Assembly (NCBI GenBank): GCA_025200525.1
Contig: CM045762.1
Span: 120,778,979-120,842,978 of the forward strand
DNA from: Camellia lanceoleosa
Taxonomy: Eukaryota > Streptophyta > Magnoliopsida > Ericales > Theaceae
DNA length: 64,000 nucleotides
Direction: 5' to 3'
In this document: positions 59,401 through 63,214 of the stretch, piece after piece
Layout: each line of letters begins with the position of its first letter
Numbering within the stretch: the stretch's first letter is position 1
Program-made: the position numbers and the translations under genes
Notes under the pieces: generated by a model
Database searches by the model: none
Told to the model about the DNA's origin: nothing
The model's input: only the letters and a program-made list of their open reading frames with translations

Positions 59401-62400
59401 CTATGTTTATGTCTTCCTCTGCAAATTGACCATAATGAGATCAATCTGTAAGAGCTTGAACGGGTCTCTCTGCTCTGTCCACTGTTGTTGATGTTGTCAT
59501 CAAGGCTGATTTGATGGCAGCTGGGCTCCAATGAGGATGCTGCTGCTTAATAAGGGCAGCTATTCCTGCTATATGAGGTGTAGACATGCTGGTTCCAGAT
59601 ATCACAGCAAATCCTTCTCCAATGTAATTAACCTCATCTGCTCCATTTGGAGCCCAGGCAGATCAAATTAGAGAACCAGGAGCTATATGTATTGATAGAG
59701 ATGACATGTCGAAGCTGGACATGCTTGCCGGAGGGATGCTGCAGAATCACGCGGTGGTGTTTGCCGGGTGATGGTGCTGCGGCGGTGGTGGCTCCTCCAG
59801 TGACATTGACAGTTAACTTCATGCCAGAGGCACAGTGGCCAATCACACCACAGATGTAGAATTGAGTCCCAACAGCATTGAGAGTAATGGTGGTGGACCC
59901 ACTGTTGTATGTTTTGATCGAATTTCCTAAAGTGCAAGTGTTGTAGTCACTTTCACTCACTTCATCCACTGTGTGCCCACTTCCATAATTAAACACAAGG
60001 CTGTCACCAACCATGAAGGTCTTCCCACTGGTCCAGTTGGTGTAATCAACACCCAAGGTCCAGCCACTCGAGTCGCCGACAGTGAAGACTGTGGCCAAAC
60101 AAGGCATGGTTGAGTACAAGACTAGGAGCAAACACACGACTCTGGCACCAGAACTGGCCATTGGATGAAGTGAGTCGAGGCTTCTTACATATGGAGAGGC
60201 TTGAGGTCCGGCGGGCGGCCAAGGCGAGATTGCCGCCTGCCAGTGAAACGAAAATAATAGGTTCTAAACCCGCTCTGATACCATGTAGAAATTTAATGTA
60301 TAGAGAAAATAGAGAATTGTATGTATTGATTGATTTATTGATAGATTGATTTTGAATGACTACAATGACTCTCCTATATATAGGAGAGGAAGAGAATGAC
60401 TCTCCTATATATAGGGAAATGTAGAGAGAAGGGAGAGGAAATGTTTTTAGAGAGATATACAAAAGTGATCTGAAATATCAGATTTACGAACTGATATAAC
60501 ATGGTCCGCTCGAGCGTGGAAAGTCTCGTTCGAGTGTTAAATACACCTTCCCAGTACTTTTGCAGACAGGTCAAACTTCTGGAGCCAAACATTCTCCGCT
60601 CGAGGGCATAAACGGCCGCTCGAGTGGACAAGCAACTTCGAATGCACTTTGCATTTTTGCTTCGGGGGAGCTACCCCTCAACCTCGCTAGGGCACTACCC
60701 TCAGACCCGCCAAGGGGCGCTGCCCCTTCGACCCCCTTGAGCTGACCGGGCAGCTTGATCCCCGACCGGCCCAGTCAAAGTGGCAAAACATGAAAGAAGG
60801 GTCGAAACCGGGATCGCTACACAGGTGCTAGGGGGATTGTTGGCCTGAGTTTAGGACAGCATCCTGCCATGGCAGAGGTTGGGGTTGTGGACGAGTCACA
60901 GTCAACTTGTGGTGCTTGGTTCTATACCCTTTAGAGAATTAAAGTTGCACCTTCACCACGACCTATGGGTTTTGGTAAGATTGTAAGCGCTTGATTCTAT
61001 AATAACTATGATGAGTGTAACCCATAAGGCAACTCAAGAGGGGAGTGAATTGGATTTCTAAATAAATTGTCAAATTAAAATTTTAGCCCAAATAAATAAA
61101 TATACGGAACAATATATATGAGAGTAATAAAAAAATAAAATGAGAAAGGGAAGAGAAAGCAAACTCAATAATTTATAGTGGTTCGGCACAATCGGGCTTA
61201 CGTCCACTCCTCAAGTTCCTCCTTGAGAGTTCTCTACTATTGTTCAAATAGTGACAACACCACTAGCATCACGGGTGCTAGTAAACCTTTGCAACAAGTG
61301 ATTCAACCGAGTGATTTTATCTCAAAAATCACTCACAATAAAATTTTCACTCTTTTTACAAGAATAAAAATTAGGGATGTAAGACCCTTTTACAATAAAA
61401 GCTCAAAATCTCAATAGATTTTCTCTCAATGGAAATAATTAATCACTGAGACCACACAACACAATATTTGGGAACACTTCAATATCATAGAATTTTTCTC
61501 TTCTACACTTCTTATTTTTCTCTAACCAAAACACTTCTATATATACTCAAAATACTAGCCATTGAGGTAGGACTCTCCTTGTTGACGTTGGATCACGTGG
61601 ACGCAGAGAAAGCACGTTGCAGCTCTGGCAGTTTGCCAGATTCACGCAGAGGTTTGAAAATTTTGGCCAAGGTCGCTTTCAATAAATAGTGATAGCAAAA
61701 TTTCAACACAATTATGTAACAAACAACGGCTGCACAGTGACTTACATAGTAACTTTATATTAAAATATTTGCATGCACGGTAAAATCTCTATTAAAATAT
61801 TTGTTTATATAGTAAAATCTATTTAAATAACATTTATAATAGATCTCTCTCTTTATAATTTTTGTAATTGTTGTAGGGAATTTAAATACACTATAATAAA
61901 AATAACCTACCACCCTATGTGGGTATATCAATTTTGTTAAAAGAAGACAACCCATCAAATTTATCAAAAGATGACAACCGACCAATATCACATATGTCAA
62001 AAGAATACAACCAATCAATATCAAATTCGTCAAAAGATGACAACTCACCAATACCAAATTTGTCAAAAAATGAATAGTGATGAACCGGATTTTCCAAATG
62101 TGAATAGTAAAATTTTCAAAATATTTCGTAAAGTCAGATACAGCACAGTACCTTCCATTTAATTAATATTTATAACAAATACATCAAACAACATATGTTT
62201 TAAACAAATAATATTTTGTGACAAAGAATATATAAAATATGTATATTAAAAAAAATAATTTATCAAATAATATTTTAGACATCATCAAAATTAAACCATA
62301 TGATTAACAATGAGTACTCCTTGAACCACCACTGTAGCCATTAAACTGATGACCCTTGCCATGTGAAGATTGTTGTGTGACTAGAGCAGAACGATCAGGA

Positions 62401-63174
62401 ATATATAAGTCACAGAAAACTCTAAGAGCTATCCCTAGAAGTAACACGTAAAACGCTGGAATAGACTTCAACAAGAGGCAGAAGCTCAGCACCTGCTAGA
62501 ATCTGAGAATAGACAGCTCAAAGTCAGGCCTCAATCCAATCAGAAATTTTATCACAACCATTTTTTGGTGACATCATTAGTAAGCAGGAGAAAAGCAAAC
62601 AAATAATTACTCTGATTAAGGGCCACACACTGCCTCTAAGATGAAAAGCAAAAAATCCACTCTGATTTAAACATGCGCACCTACATCAATGTTGAGTTTA
62701 ACTGGCTAGTTGCTTCAACTGTTGTACTTGTCCTGAATGCAAATATATCAATCATTTGCATCCTGGATTTTTCTTTTGTAGCATACGTATGTTGGAAATA
62801 ATATTCACAAATATATTAGTTGCTTATTGTTTGATAGACACTTCTTACAAGGTTGATGATACAAGTCAATTAACAATTTTATGTCATGAATAAACTGTCA
62901 TTTTATTTCTGATCATCTAAAATTTGGTCAAAATACTTATTTATCAACAAAAAAAAAAACAAAAAAACAAAAAAAAACAAAAATTTGGTCAAAATACAGG
63001 TATTCACATTCTCAGTTTAAATGACTTTTATTATTATTTTATTTTTTAAAATTTAGCCAACTTGATATATATTTTCTTTTTTAACATAGGTTGCTCGGGG
63101 TGACAACAGTGGCGGAGAATCCATTCCAATGCTTTTGAGAATTCCAAAACTTTTTGATCCTTGGGGTGGTTACA

Positions 63175-63214
<40 letters not shown>

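Larger units (their letters stand above)
56765..60413 (-). mobile_element. Pol-less LTR element with captured host cDNA fragments
   Basis: The 5' side (minus strand) has an LTR end (to about 60283, ending ttctaca) followed at once by the tRNA-Met primer site tggtatcagagc (complement of 60270-60281) and a 108-nt leader. Then come a phytocyanin frame (60161), a subtilase fragment, MYB C-terminus, MYB N-terminus, an antisense ORF block, tandem repeats, a purine tract (complement of about 56935-56955, ccccccctcaaactcaaggg-like) and a 3' LTR beginning tgttagaatattttatgta (about 56934) and running to 56765. The two LTR pieces overlap only in tatataggagaggaagagaa. No gag, protease, integrase, RT or RNase H is present. 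All three host fragments are in the element's sense direction. Confidence 0.75.
53001..60821 (-). mobile_element. Ty3/gypsy (Tekay/Del-type) composite element with CAGGT target duplication, copy 2
   Basis: Outer ends are LTR ends: tgtaacgcccc at 53001 and gggatcgctaca ending at 60821. Flanks caggt (52996-53000) and caggt (60822-60826) are a perfect 5-bp target duplication. The 3' LTR is full (53001-54913, about 1.9 kb). Pol from the RNase H end to the chromodomain is at 54914-56764. A pol-less copia-type element with host gene fragments fills 56765-60413. The first 400 bp or so of the 5' LTR remain at 60414-60821. Gag, protease and RT are missing. Confidence 0.85.

Noticed and set aside
59634..60161. 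Phytocyanin as an ordinary resident gene
   Set aside because: It is flanked within 110 nt by an LTR primer site and on the other side by subtilase and MYB pieces, and its C-terminus runs into foreign sequence.
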